From CAZOKH01 sp964580315 (GTDB taxonomy: Bacteria > Chloroflexota > Anaerolineae > Anaerolineales > Anaerolineaceae): a DNA stretch of 19,930 bases. Below the pieces are notes generated by a model. That model was given only the letters and a program-made list of their open reading frames with translations. It made no database searches and had not been told where the DNA came from. The stretch is from assembly GCA_964580315.1 (NCBI GenBank), contig CAZOKH010000067.1:1-19930 (forward strand). The letters are read 5' to 3'. Below, one piece after another: positions 13,909 through 19,930 of the stretch (positions are counted from its first letter, which is position 1; the number at the start of each line of letters is the position of its first letter). A program made the translations under genes and the position numbers.

Positions 13909-14679
13909 TTGCTTGAAGTTGAAGCTTTAAACGTTAGCTACGACCGCGAAGAGATTTTGCGCGATATTTCTTTGACCGTGGAGGCCGGGACGATTGTGGG
14001 TTTAATTGGCCCCAATGGCGCCGGGAAAACATCGTTGATTCGCGCCATCAGCGGCATTCTACCGGTTCAATCTGGATCGGTGCGCCTGAATGGTATTGAC
14101 CTGAGCAGGCTTTCAACCATTGAACGCGCGCGCTTGATTGCCGTGGTGCCGCAGGCGTCGCATTTGCCCGCCGGTTTCACCGGGTGGGAAACGGTCATCC
14201 TGGGGCGCACGCCGCACCTGGGCTGGCTGGGCATGCTTTCAGCGCATGATCGTGAAATTGCCAGCCAGGCAATGCAGCATACCCAGACCGAAGCCCTGGC
14301 AGAGCGTATTGTTACCGAGATATCGGGCGGTGAGCAGCAGCGGCTGCTGCTGGCGCGCGCGCTCACCCAGTCAGCGCCGCTGCTGTTGATGGATGAACCC
14401 ACCGCTCACCTTGACATGCAATTCCAGGTGCATCTGCTGGAATTAATTCGCAAACTGGTGAATGAAAAAAACCTGGCGGTGCTGATTGCCATGCATGACT
14501 TGAACCTGATTTCGCGCTACGTCGATAAGACAGCCGTGCTTGTGAATGGCGAATTACTGGCGTTTGGTAAAAATGAAGACGTCTTACGTGAGGATGTCCT
14601 CAGCCAGGCTTACCAGTTGCCCTTGAGAGTGTTTCCTGTGGGGAACAACGGCCAAAAAGTCATCACACCGTTTGGCTAA
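13909..14679 (+). CDS. btuD: ABC transporter ATP-binding protein (BtuD-like)
   Basis: A 256-residue ABC ATPase energising the permease. Walker A GPNGAGKT is at about 37-44, the Q-loop is in VVPQASHLPAG, the signature ISGGEQQRLLLARAL at about 138-152, Walker B LLLMDEPTAHLD at about 158-169, and the H-loop His in AMHD at about 196-199. The start is taken as TTG at 13909 (LLEVEALNVSY), 5 bases after AGAGG and 8 bases after the permease stop. In-frame GTG codons at 13903 and 13864 are alternatives; the latter overlaps the permease by 37 bases. The operon order binding protein-permease-ATPase is complete. Confidence 0.9.
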   Translation: MLEVEALNVSYDREEILRDISLTVEAGTIVGLIGPNGAGKTSLIRAISGILPVQSGSVRLNGIDLSRLSTIERARLIAVVPQASHLPAGFTGWETVILGRTPHLGWLGMLSAHDREIASQAMQHTQTEALAERIVTEISGGEQQRLLLARALTQSAPLLLMDEPTAHLDMQFQVHLLELIRKLVNEKNLAVLIAMHDLNLISRYVDKTAVLVNGELLAFGKNEDVLREDVLSQAYQLPLRVFPVGNNGQKVITPFG

Positions 14680-14722
14680 ACAACTTGCCCGGGTTGCAGA
14701 GATTGAAATGGGGAGAAGCGTG

Positions 14723-14728
14723 TATAAT
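14723..14728 (+). promoter_or_regulatory. Probable -10 box for ruvB (leaderless start)
   Basis: A perfect TATAAT ends 7 bases before the ruvB ATG at 14736, and no Shine-Dalgarno site is present. No -35 of good spacing was found: TTGAAA lies 14 bases away and TTGCAG 23 bases away. Confidence 0.45.
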
Positions 14729-14735
14729 TCTGGAA

Positions 14736-15773
14736 ATGAGCAACCATCAAGAACGAGTCACCAACCCGGAAGCCCGCCCCGATGACCGCCTGGATCAGGC
14801 GCTGCGCCCGCATCGCCTGGACGAAATCATTGGTCAAAACCAGGTGCGGGAGAATCTGTCCATTTTGATTGCGGCTGCCAAGGGCCGCGGTGAGCCTTTG
14901 GACCATGTGTTGTTTTTTGGGCCGCCCGGGCTGGGGAAAACCACACTGGCGCATGTGCTTTCCAATGAAATGGGAGTCAACATCAAGATCACTGCCGGGC
15001 CTGCCGTGGAACGCGCAGGCGACCTGGCCGCCGTGTTGACCAACCTGCGAGCGGGCGATATCCTGTTCATTGACGAAATTCACCGCCTGGGCAAAGCAGT
15101 TGAAGAAGTGCTTTACCCGGCCATGGAAGATTTTGCCCTGGATATTATGATTGGCAAGGGACCTTCAGCACGCTCCATACGCCTGAAATTGCCCCACTTC
15201 ACCGTGATTGGCGCCACCACGCGCATGGCGTTGATCAGCGCCCCGCTGCGCGCGCGTTTTGGTGTGGTACACCGCCTGGATTATTATGATTTGCCTGCCA
15301 TGATAGAGATTGTGCGCCGAGCTGCCAGTTTGCTGCGCGTGGAAATTGAATCGGGCGGAAGTGAAGAAATTGCCTGCCGGGCGCGTGGAACTCCGCGCGT
15401 TGCCCTGCGCCTGCTGCGCCGCGCACGCGATTATACCCAGGTGCGCGCTGACGGCGTCATTACCCGTGAGACCGCTGCGGAAGCATTGAACCTGCTCAAC
15501 GTCGATCAACTGGGGCTGGATGATGTAGATCGCCGGGTTTTATCAACCATCATTGATAAATATAACGGCGGCCCGGTTGGTTTAAGCACCATTGCGGCTT
15601 CCATCAGTGAAGAGCCCGATACGATTATGGACGTGGTGGAGCCCTATTTACTGCAACTGGGATTCCTGTCGCGCACACCTCAGGGACGTGTGGCCACGCG
15701 CAAAGCCTACGAGCATTTGCAAATTGCCTTCCCGTCTGATTCAACTTCTCAACCCACTTTGTTTGAACCGTGA
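14736..15773 (+). CDS. ruvB: Holliday junction branch migration ATPase RuvB
   Basis: A 345-residue AAA+ motor that drives branch migration with RuvA. The family's LRPHRLDEIIGQ is at about 23-34, Walker A GPPGLGKT at 62-69, Walker B ILFIDEIHRL at about 109-118, sensor 1 GATTRMALISAPLRARFG, and the C-terminal winged helix YNGGPVGLSTIAASISEEPDTIMDVVEPYLLQLGFLSRTPQGR. The ATG at 14736 gives the usual N-terminus; the open frame extends to 14685 without similarity. ruvA and ruvC are not in this window. Its stop overlaps the queA start (GTGA), so the downstream genes are coupled to it. Confidence 0.97.
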   Translation: MSNHQERVTNPEARPDDRLDQALRPHRLDEIIGQNQVRENLSILIAAAKGRGEPLDHVLFFGPPGLGKTTLAHVLSNEMGVNIKITAGPAVERAGDLAAVLTNLRAGDILFIDEIHRLGKAVEEVLYPAMEDFALDIMIGKGPSARSIRLKLPHFTVIGATTRMALISAPLRARFGVVHRLDYYDLPAMIEIVRRAASLLRVEIESGGSEEIACRARGTPRVALRLLRRARDYTQVRADGVITRETAAEALNLLNVDQLGLDDVDRRVLSTIIDKYNGGPVGLSTIAASISEEPDTIMDVVEPYLLQLGFLSRTPQGRVATRKAYEHLQIAFPSDSTSQPTLFEP

Positions 15774-16789
15774 AAACTGACGACTTCTTTTATACACTAC
15801 CGCCGGAGCGCATTGCGCAAACACCGCTGGAACCGCGCCACGCCTCGCGGTTGCTGGTTTTGAACCGCGCCATGCAGACCATGACCCACACGCATTTCTA
15901 TCATGTGGGAGATTTTCTGCGCCCCGGCGATTTGCTGGTGCTGAATGAAACCCGCGTCATTCCCGCCCGCTTGCATGCGCGCAAAGAAACCGGCGGTTTT
16001 GTTGAGGTGCTGCTGTTGAGGCATGTGGATAACTGCACCTGGGAGGCGCTGGTGGGGGGCAAGCGTTTGAACAAGGGGAAACGAATCCGCCTGATTGATG
16101 GACCTGAAGCTGAAATCGTGGACGACCTGGACGGCTCGCGGCGGCTGGTGCGTTTTTCAGAGCCAGTGGAGGATTATTTTTCACAATCGGGTGAAATGCC
16201 GCTGCCGCCCTACATCCACAGTCGTCTGGAAAACCCTGAACGCTATCAGACCGTTTATGCCCGCACACCCGGTTCAGCGGCGGCGCCCACCGCCGGGCTG
16301 CATTTTACCCCTGAATTGATGGAGAAATTGAAACAGAAGGGTATTGGATTCACCACGGTTACCCTGCATGTGGGACTGGACACCTTTGCCCCTGTCACTG
16401 AAGATGACCCCGAAGAACATAAAATTCACACCGAATGGTGCGAACTGCAGCCAGAGACGGTTGATGCCATCCGTCAAACCCGGAAAAACGGCGGCAGGGT
16501 GGTGGCAGTGGGCACCACCAGTGTGCGCACGCTGGAAAGCGCGGCGCGCGGCGCTTCACCCGCCGAGATTGTGCTGCCATATTCCGGCCCAACGGATCTT
16601 TTCATTTTGCCTGGTTATCCATTTCGGGTAGTGGATGTGATGATTACCAATTTTCACCTGCCGCGCTCAACGCTGCTGATGCTGGTGAGCGCCTTCGCCG
16701 GCAGGGATTTTGTTCTCAACGCCTACCGGGAAGCCATTGAAAAAGAATACCGCTTTTTCTCCTTTGGCGATGCTATGCTGATCGAATAG
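15770..16789 (+). CDS. queA: S-adenosylmethionine:tRNA ribosyltransferase-isomerase
   Basis: A 339-residue enzyme of queuosine synthesis. It moves the ribosyl part of S-adenosylmethionine onto 7-aminomethyl-7-deazaguanine in tRNA to give epoxyqueuosine. Visible signatures are FFYTLPPERIAQTPLEPRHASRLL (about 6-29), LLVLNETRVIPARL (about 55-68), TAGLHFTPELM (about 173-183), VTLHVGLDTFAPV (about 195-207), HTEWCEL, AVGTTSVRTLESAA, and NFHLPRSTLLMLVSAFAG. The start is GTG at 15770, overlapping the ruvB TGA by GTGA. The coding order ruvB-queA resembles the ruvA-ruvB-queA-tgt neighbourhood common in bacteria, but tgt is absent here and the next gene is a glycosylase. Confidence 0.96.
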   Translation: MKTDDFFYTLPPERIAQTPLEPRHASRLLVLNRAMQTMTHTHFYHVGDFLRPGDLLVLNETRVIPARLHARKETGGFVEVLLLRHVDNCTWEALVGGKRLNKGKRIRLIDGPEAEIVDDLDGSRRLVRFSEPVEDYFSQSGEMPLPPYIHSRLENPERYQTVYARTPGSAAAPTAGLHFTPELMEKLKQKGIGFTTVTLHVGLDTFAPVTEDDPEEHKIHTEWCELQPETVDAIRQTRKNGGRVVAVGTTSVRTLESAARGASPAEIVLPYSGPTDLFILPGYPFRVVDVMITNFHLPRSTLLMLVSAFAGRDFVLNAYREAIEKEYRFFSFGDAMLIE

Positions 16790-16798
16790 GAATTCTTC

Positions 16799-17527
16799 AT
16801 GACCTCGGTATTAAAAAATTGTATCTGGGATTGGGATGTTCTGAATACGCAGATTGTGCACTGCCGTCAGTGCCCGCGCCTGGCAGAGTGGCGCGAAAAG
16901 ATGGCGTTGGAGAAACGGCGCGCTTACCGCGACTGGGAATACTGGGGCAAACCGGTGCCCGGTTTTGGCGACCAGAACGCACGTGTGCTGGTGATTGGCC
17001 TGGCGCCTGGCGCGCACGGTTCAAACCGCACGGGACGAATGTTTACCGGCGACTCATCGGGTGATTTTTTATATTCCGCACTGCACCGCGCAGGGTTTGC
17101 CAATCAACCATCTGCTTCAGATCTGAATGACGGCCTGAAATTGCGGGACATTTTCATCAGCGCGGTGTGCCGCTGCGCTCCTCCGGATAACAAACCCACC
17201 GCATCCGAGATATCCACCTGCGCTCCCTTTTTGCACAGCGAGATTTGCCTGCTGAAAAACCTGGCGGGCGTGGTGGTGCTGGGACGCATTGCCTTTGACT
17301 GGGTGATGAATTACTACCGCATGCAGGGAATTCAATTGCCGCCGGTGGAATTTGTTCATGGAAAGTGTGTACGACTGGGGGAAAATTTGCCCTGGTTGAT
17401 TACATCCTACCATCCCAGCCGGCAGAATACCCAGACCGGCAGGTTGACAGTGGACATGTTTGACGCGGTGTGGGAGAAAACCCGCCAGTTATTGGCTGAC
17501 CGGCACGATCTGTGCACAGATGATTGA
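16799..17527 (+). CDS. Uracil-DNA glycosylase, family 5 (UDGb type)
   Basis: A 242-residue iron-sulfur uracil-DNA glycosylase that removes uracil from DNA. Cluster ligands are C22 and C25 (HCRQCPRL), C126 and C141 (RCAPPDNKPTASEISTC). Motif 1 is GLAPGAHGSNRTGRMFTGDSSGDFLY at about 67-92, lacking the water-activating Asp of other families as expected for family 5. The C-terminal motif is SYHPSRQNTQTGRLT at about 203-217. It starts 9 bases after queA with an AGGA site and is followed after 37 bases by the hydrolase gene. Family 4 is the alternative, but the AHG and long spacing favour family 5. Confidence 0.9.
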   Translation: MTSVLKNCIWDWDVLNTQIVHCRQCPRLAEWREKMALEKRRAYRDWEYWGKPVPGFGDQNARVLVIGLAPGAHGSNRTGRMFTGDSSGDFLYSALHRAGFANQPSASDLNDGLKLRDIFISAVCRCAPPDNKPTASEISTCAPFLHSEICLLKNLAGVVVLGRIAFDWVMNYYRMQGIQLPPVEFVHGKCVRLGENLPWLITSYHPSRQNTQTGRLTVDMFDAVWEKTRQLLADRHDLCTDD

Positions 17528-17564
17528 CAGGTCAATTCCATTCACCGGATAGGAGTTGTTGCCC

Positions 17565-18533
17565 ATGAAATGGATCAAACGCCTGTTCTTTTTGATCTTT
17601 GTACTGATTATTGTTGTCTTGATTGGCCCCTTTTTTCTTTCAATTCCTGCGTTGGAAAATACCAAACCCGTAGATGAACTGGTCGATTCAGACAGTGAAT
17701 TTATCAAAATTGGCGGGTTAGATGTTCATTACAAACGCCGGGGTGACGGCAACCCCGCAATCATCTTGCTGCACGGCTACGGCGCCAGTACATTTTCCTG
17801 GCGCAGTGTGATGACGCCGCTGGCAGATTATGGAAAAGTGATTGCTTACGACCGCCCGGCGTTTGGCCTGACAGAGCGCCCGCTGCCCGGCGATTGGCAG
17901 GGTGAAAGCCCCTATTCGCTGGAATCTCAAACCGGCCTGCTCATAGCTTTGATGGATGAGATGAAAATCAAAAAAGCGATTTTGATTGGCAACTCAGCCG
18001 GGGGCACGGTGGCGTTGAATACTGCCTTGAAATATCCCGACCGGGTGCAGGGCCTGGTGCTGGTAGATGCAGCCATTTATGTTGACAAAATGAAGCCCCA
18101 GTGGCAACAGCTCATCATGAAACTACCCCAATTCCGCCGGCTTGGGCCTTTGATGATTCGTTCCATAGAGAAAAAGGGAGATGACCTGGTGCGTTCAGCC
18201 TGGCACGACCCCCATAAAGTTCTACCTGAAGTTCTGGAAGGTTACCGCAAACCCTTGCAGGCCAACAACTGGGATAAGGCATTGTGGGAATATAGCATCG
18301 TGTCGGGGGCTTCGAACCTGCAAAACTGCCTGGGCGAGGTGAGTGTGCCGGTGCTGGTGATTAGCGGCGATGATGACCAGATCATACCTTTGGATGACAG
18401 CCTGCGCCTGGCGCAATCCATCCCGGGCGGCAGGGCGAAGGTGATGTATGCCTGCGGGCATGTGCCCCAGGAAGAATGCCCCGACCAGTTTATGACGGCG
18501 GTGGGCGATTTTATCAACCAGGTAACCCAATAA
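17565..18533 (+). CDS. Membrane-anchored alpha/beta hydrolase
   Basis: A 322-residue hydrolase. Residues 7-26 are one hydrophobic helix after a basic start (MKWIKR), a signal anchor rather than a cleaved peptide. The fold shows the oxyanion segment LLHGYGASTFSW (68-79), nucleophile elbow GNSAGG with Ser144, acid in ISGDDDQIIP (Asp270 or 271), and catalytic His299 in CGHVPQEECP. Substrate is not evident; C-C hydrolases, haloperoxidase-like esterases and lipases share this pattern. The ATG at 17565 has GGAG 9 bases upstream; an in-frame TTG at 17556 is less likely. The peroxiredoxin-like gene follows after 12 bases. Confidence 0.85.
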   Translation: MKWIKRLFFLIFVLIIVVLIGPFFLSIPALENTKPVDELVDSDSEFIKIGGLDVHYKRRGDGNPAIILLHGYGASTFSWRSVMTPLADYGKVIAYDRPAFGLTERPLPGDWQGESPYSLESQTGLLIALMDEMKIKKAILIGNSAGGTVALNTALKYPDRVQGLVLVDAAIYVDKMKPQWQQLIMKLPQFRRLGPLMIRSIEKKGDDLVRSAWHDPHKVLPEVLEGYRKPLQANNWDKALWEYSIVSGASNLQNCLGEVSVPVLVISGDDDQIIPLDDSLRLAQSIPGGRAKVMYACGHVPQEECPDQFMTAVGDFINQVTQ

Positions 18534-18545
18534 GAAGGAGGAAAA

Positions 18546-19013
18546 ATGGCTGAACAGCTTGTGATCAATATTCCGGCGCCTGAGTTTGAATTGACCGATA
18601 CAAATGGACAGATCATCAAACTGGCAGACTATCGCAGCAGGCAGCCTGTGGTGCTGGTGTTGCTGCGCGGTTTTGTGTGACCATACTGCCGAGCGCATTT
18701 GGCGCAGTTGCGCCAGGACTATGATTTATTTCAACAGCGGGGAGCTGAGATTATTGCCCTGGGACCAGACGGCCCCAATGCTTTCAAGCGTTACTGGGAA
18801 AGCGAACAAATTCCATTCATTGGTTTGCCTGATATCAAGTCAAATGTTTCCGATACTTACTATCAGGAAGTGAACCTGTTAAAACTGGGACGTATGCCGG
18901 CGATTTTTGTCATCGACCAGCAGGGCATGATCCGCTATGCCCACTATGGTGACTCGATGAAGGATATACCTCCCAACCAGGTAATCCTGGATGTTTTGGA
19001 TCAATTGGCGTAA
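18546..19013 (+). CDS. Peroxiredoxin-like selenoprotein (AhpC/TSA family, U-x-x-C)
   Basis: A 155-residue thioredoxin-fold protein if the UGA at 18678-18680 is read as selenocysteine (residue 45). Upstream: IPAPEFELTDTNGQIIKLADY (about 9-29) and VVLVLLRGFV (35-44). At the break: U45-P-Y-C48-R. Downstream: HLAQLRQDYDLFQQRGAEIIALGPDG, QEVNLLKLGRMPAIFVIDQQGMIRYAHYGDSMKDIPPN. The pattern matches AhpC/TSA peroxiredoxin-like proteins with Cys-Pro-Phe/Tyr-Cys at this place, so Sec replaces the peroxidatic Cys and C48 may resolve it. Frame is kept on both sides. A perfect AGGAGG lies 4 bases before the ATG. Expected role: reduction of peroxides or thiol-disulfide exchange in the cytoplasm. selA/B/C/D are not in this window. 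Confidence 0.86.
18678..18680 (+). other. In-frame UGA, predicted selenocysteine codon
   Basis: A single TGA at codon 45 of an otherwise continuous frame, at the peroxidatic Cys of the family. UGA ends btuF, ruvB, the DnaD-domain gene and the glycosylase in this window, so the genetic code is not globally reassigned. Confidence 0.82.
18682..18723 (+). promoter_or_regulatory. Putative bacterial SECIS hairpin
   Basis: TGGCGC (18700-18705) pairs with GCGCCA (18710-18715), with loop AGTT. CATA (18682-18685) and TATG (18720-18723) could close a lower stem. The loop begins 25 bases after the UGA and has G as its second base, in line with the known bacterial SECIS pattern (loop roughly 16-37 bases away, G among the first two). 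By-eye fold. Confidence 0.65.
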
Positions 19014-19023
19014 TAAAAAAAAG

Positions 19024-19056
19024 AGGGTTTTGGATTCGATAAGAATCCAAAACCCT
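19024..19056 (-). terminator. Terminator of the enolase gene
   Basis: AGGGTTTTGGATTC (19024-19037) pairs perfectly with GAATCCAAAACCCT (19043-19056) around a 5-base loop. The T-run lies on the minus-strand downstream side (A-run on plus at about 19015-19022), so it serves the leftward enolase. The stem may also slow rightward transcription. Confidence 0.88.
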
Positions 19057-19097
19057 GAATAATTCCCGTCAGCGTTACGGGAAAGAAACTGGCTGAA

Positions 19098-19930
19098 TTA
19101 ACCGCGGCGCAGAGCGCCCCATCCGGCGTAGGCGGCTGAGTCGTCCAGTTCGGCTTCAATGCGCAGAAGCTGGTTGTATTTGGCCACGCGGTCAGAGCGG
19201 GCGGGAGCGCCGGTCTTGATCTGGCCGGTGTTGAGCGCCACCGCCAGGTCGGCGATGGTGGAATCTTCGGTTTCGCCGGAGCGGTGGGAAGTGACCGTAG
19301 TCCAACCGGCGCGGTGGCAAAGTTCCACAGCTTCAATCGTTTCGGTGAGTGTACCGATCTGATTCAGTTTTACCAGGAGGGAGTTGCAGGTTTTTTCCTT
19401 GATGCCGCGGCGCACACGCGTGGGGTTGGTCACCAGCAGGTCATCGCCCACAATCTGGATGCGGTCGCCGAGTTCAGCGGTAATCATGGTCCAGCCAGCC
19501 CAGTCATCCTGTGCGAGGCCATCTTCAAGCGAAACGATGGGGTATTGATCAACCCAGTTTTTCCAGAAAGCGACCATCTGTTCGCTGGTCAGCATTTTGC
19601 CTTCTTTACGCAGGTTATATTTCTTGGTTTCTTCATCGTAAAGTTCGGATGCGGCGGGGTCGAGGGCAATGGCAACCTGTTCGCCAGCTTTGAAACCGGC
19701 TTTTTCAATGGCTTCCAAAATGACTTCGACAGCTTCGACGTTGGATTTGAGCGAGGGAGCATAGCCGCCTTCGTCGCCAACCAGGGTGATATAGCCGTGA
19801 GATTTCAGAACGGTTTTGAGGGTGTGATAGATTTCAGCACCCCAGCGCAAGCCTTCAGCAAAAGAGGGGGCACCCAGAGGCATGACCATGAATTCCTGGG
19901 CGTCGGTGGACTGCCAGGCGGTGTGAGCGC
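19098..19930 (-). CDS. eno: Enolase, C-terminal two thirds (cut by window edge)
   Basis: 277 residues of phosphopyruvate hydratase, which interconverts 2-phosphoglycerate and phosphoenolpyruvate in glycolysis. Visible motifs in order: DAQEFMVMPLGAPSF, LVGDEGGYAPSL with the catalytic Glu, IALDPAASELY with a metal Asp, SLEDGLAQDDW with a metal Glu, QIVGDDLLVTNP with a metal Asp, LLVKLNQIGT with the catalytic Lys, SHRSGETED, and QIKTGAPARSDRVAKYNQLLRIE. The N-terminal part lies beyond the right edge. The gene is convergent with the peroxiredoxin operon, and a hairpin terminator separates them. Confidence 0.97.
   Translation of the reverse strand, partial: AHTAWQSTDAQEFMVMPLGAPSFAEGLRWGAEIYHTLKTVLKSHGYITLVGDEGGYAPSLKSNVEAVEVILEAIEKAGFKAGEQVAIALDPAASELYDEETKKYNLRKEGKMLTSEQMVAFWKNWVDQYPIVSLEDGLAQDDWAGWTMITAELGDRIQIVGDDLLVTNPTRVRRGIKEKTCNSLLVKLNQIGTLTETIEAVELCHRAGWTTVTSHRSGETEDSTIADLAVALNTGQIKTGAPARSDRVAKYNQLLRIEAELDDSAAYAGWGALRRG

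Noticed and set aside
14685..14735. Extended N-terminus of RuvB
   Set aside because: The added residues lie over the -10 box and lack family similarity; ATG at 14736 gives the usual N-terminus.
18678..18680. The TGA as a nonsense mutation or sequencing error making a pseudogene
   Set aside because: It falls exactly on the catalytic cysteine, the frame is intact on both sides, the ribosome site is perfect and a SECIS-like hairpin follows. A random stop would rarely meet all of these. It remains the main alternative.

Overview
The window reads as an ordinary bacterial chromosome segment of moderately high GC, most likely from a member of the Chloroflexota (Anaerolineae-like). This rests on the gene mix (DUF151 bifunctional nuclease, DnaB next to a DnaD-domain protein and a DnaI-like loader, T-box control of serS, atypical SerS and enolase motifs) and is inference, not a database result. 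No rRNA, tRNA, insertion sequence, integrase or CRISPR array was seen.

Layout. 1-3374 is a leftward block: a truncated unknown gene, two tandem paralogous histidine phosphatases, rarA and a small two-helix membrane protein. A rightward DUF429 gene (3461-4255) meets a leftward serS-DUF456 unit (4274-6052). That unit is controlled by a T-box leader (about 6076-6350) whose specifier (UCC) and UGGC bulge both fit tRNA-Ser. A leftward OmpR-type regulator with a degenerate receiver follows (6409-7071), then a roughly 400-base regulatory gap. From 7474 the strand is rightward: DUF151 nuclease, then a replication cluster dnaB / DnaD-domain protein / DnaI-like loader. The loader carries two complete AAA+ modules in one chain. 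Next comes a sigma70-type promoter, a cobalamin riboswitch with terminator, and a BtuF-BtuC-BtuD type vitamin B12 uptake operon. The last rightward unit is ruvB-queA-UDGb-alpha/beta hydrolase-peroxiredoxin. A hairpin terminator separates it from a leftward enolase gene cut by the right edge.

The most notable item is the peroxiredoxin-like gene at 18546-19013. Its frame is interrupted by a single UGA exactly at the expected peroxidatic cysteine (U-P-Y-C-R), and a SECIS-like hairpin starts about 20 bases downstream. Other genes in the window use UGA as an ordinary stop, so this looks like a true selenocysteine codon. Automated gene callers would truncate it to its C-terminal part.

Other points of interest are the double-AAA+ helicase loader, several promoters whose -10 box lies only 7-11 bases before the start codon (probable leaderless or near-leaderless mRNAs), a possible CTG start for the B12 permease, and a response regulator that has lost the usual phosphorylation-site residues.
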